Assembly: GCA_034678415.1 (NCBI GenBank) | Contig: JAXDBV010000069.1 | Coordinates: 1-14,858, forward strand | Source: JAXDBV01 sp034678415 | GTDB taxonomy: Bacteria > Bacteroidota > Bacteroidia > Bacteroidales > VadinHA17 | Length of the DNA: 14,858 nucleotides | Direction: 5' to 3' | In this document: piece by piece, positions 14,569 through 14,858 of the stretch | Numbering within the stretch: the stretch's first letter is position 1 | Layout of the letters: each line of letters begins with the position of its first letter | Notes under the pieces: generated by a model | What the model was told of the DNA's origin: nothing | Databases searched by the model: none | Seen by the model: only the letters and a program-made list of their open reading frames with translations | Position numbers and translations under genes: made by a program

Positions 14569-14858
14569 CGGATGATTTTTTCGTAAAAATAGGAAGTCTT
14601 TTCTTTCACATCGTCAAAGGTGTACAGCTTTTTCGCCTTGTGCTCAAGGAAGAAGCTGATCATGGCAACATCACCGATGCACATGGTGCTGTGGGCGAAG
14701 AGGGCGATAAGGAAGGACCATGCTGTCAGTTCAGATCCTGTGTTGAAACAAAGCCAGGCGAGCAGGGTACTGACGATGATGAAAGGTGACAGTGCAACCG
14801 CGAAAAAGCGGGTACTGTTCACCACATAGCGGTGGGCAGTGACATAAAAGATGAACTG
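14565..14858 (-). CDS. C-terminal part of a DUF3267-like membrane protein (putative zincin peptidase)
   Basis: The frame is open to the right edge, so only the last 97 residues are present; the GTG at 14825 is not a real start. The visible part begins QFIFYVTAHRYVV, followed by hydrophobic segments around ALSPFIIVSTLLAWLCF and FLIALFAHSTMCIGDVAMI, then a soluble tail with YTFDDVKEKTSY. The pattern of a pre-helix RY, ALSP, a C(I)GD motif within a late helix and a D-D-V tail is like DUF3267 proteins, suspected integral membrane metallopeptidases whose HExxH motif would lie upstream, outside the window. The stop overlaps the DDAH start by four bases (ATGA), so it belongs to the same operon. Family assignment is moderate, made by pattern recognition only. 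Confidence 0.55.
   Translation of the reverse strand, partial: QFIFYVTAHRYVVNSTRFFAVALSPFIIVSTLLAWLCFNTGSELTAWSFLIALFAHSTMCIGDVAMISFFLEHKAKKLYTFDDVKEKTSYFYEKIIR

Noticed and set aside
1..14858. CRISPR arrays, tRNA or rRNA genes, insertion sequences, integrases
   Set aside because: No regularly spaced direct repeats, cloverleaf-like genes, transposase motifs or terminal repeats with target duplications were found on reading both strands.

Overview
The window looks like a chromosomal segment of an anaerobic, fermentative Bacteroidota (Bacteroidales-like) bacterium. The reasons are the promoter-like TAnnTTTG -7 boxes, the weak or absent Shine-Dalgarno sequences at most starts, the style of the two-component proteins, and a trimeric NAD-linked [FeFe]-hydrogenase. 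No rRNA, tRNA, CRISPR array, insertion sequence or phage gene is visible. Taxonomy is an inference; no marker gene is present.

Positions 1-10746, all on the + strand, form a hydrogen/redox module. It opens with the 3' part of a PAS-containing HisKA_3 histidine kinase, followed by a NarL-type response regulator with a LuxR helix-turn-helix. Next is an unusual protein with two receiver domains and no output domain. Then come hydC, hydB and hydA, the three subunits of an electron-bifurcating (group A3 type) [FeFe]-hydrogenase. After these lies a sensory hydrogenase: a ferredoxin domain and an H-cluster domain fused directly to a histidine kinase. A stand-alone receiver and a receiver-histidine kinase hybrid close the module. 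The proton-relay cysteine of the catalytic HydA is replaced by aspartate in the sensory protein, while the four H-cluster cysteines are kept.

Two near-identical 16-bp perfect or near-perfect palindromes (TGTTAA-N4-TTAACA) lie just upstream of the dual-receiver gene and of hydC. They match the known operator of the NADH-sensing repressor Rex at 13 of 14 defined positions over the 18-bp consensus. I infer two inputs: Rex reports the NADH/NAD+ ratio at the promoter, and the sensory hydrogenase reports H2 or ferredoxin redox state through a phosphorelay. No hydEFG maturation genes and no rex gene are in the window.

Positions 10747-11220 separate two convergent transcription units and contain no convincing gene, only several palindromes and a stem-loop followed by a T run.

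Positions 11221-14858, all on the - strand, form a tight operon read from right to left: the C-terminal end of a DUF3267-like membrane protein, a dimethylarginine dimethylaminohydrolase, a POT-family peptide/H+ symporter, and an L-2-hydroxyglutarate oxidase-like flavoprotein. Its logic seems to be uptake and breakdown of peptides or modified arginine and is unrelated to the hydrogenase module.
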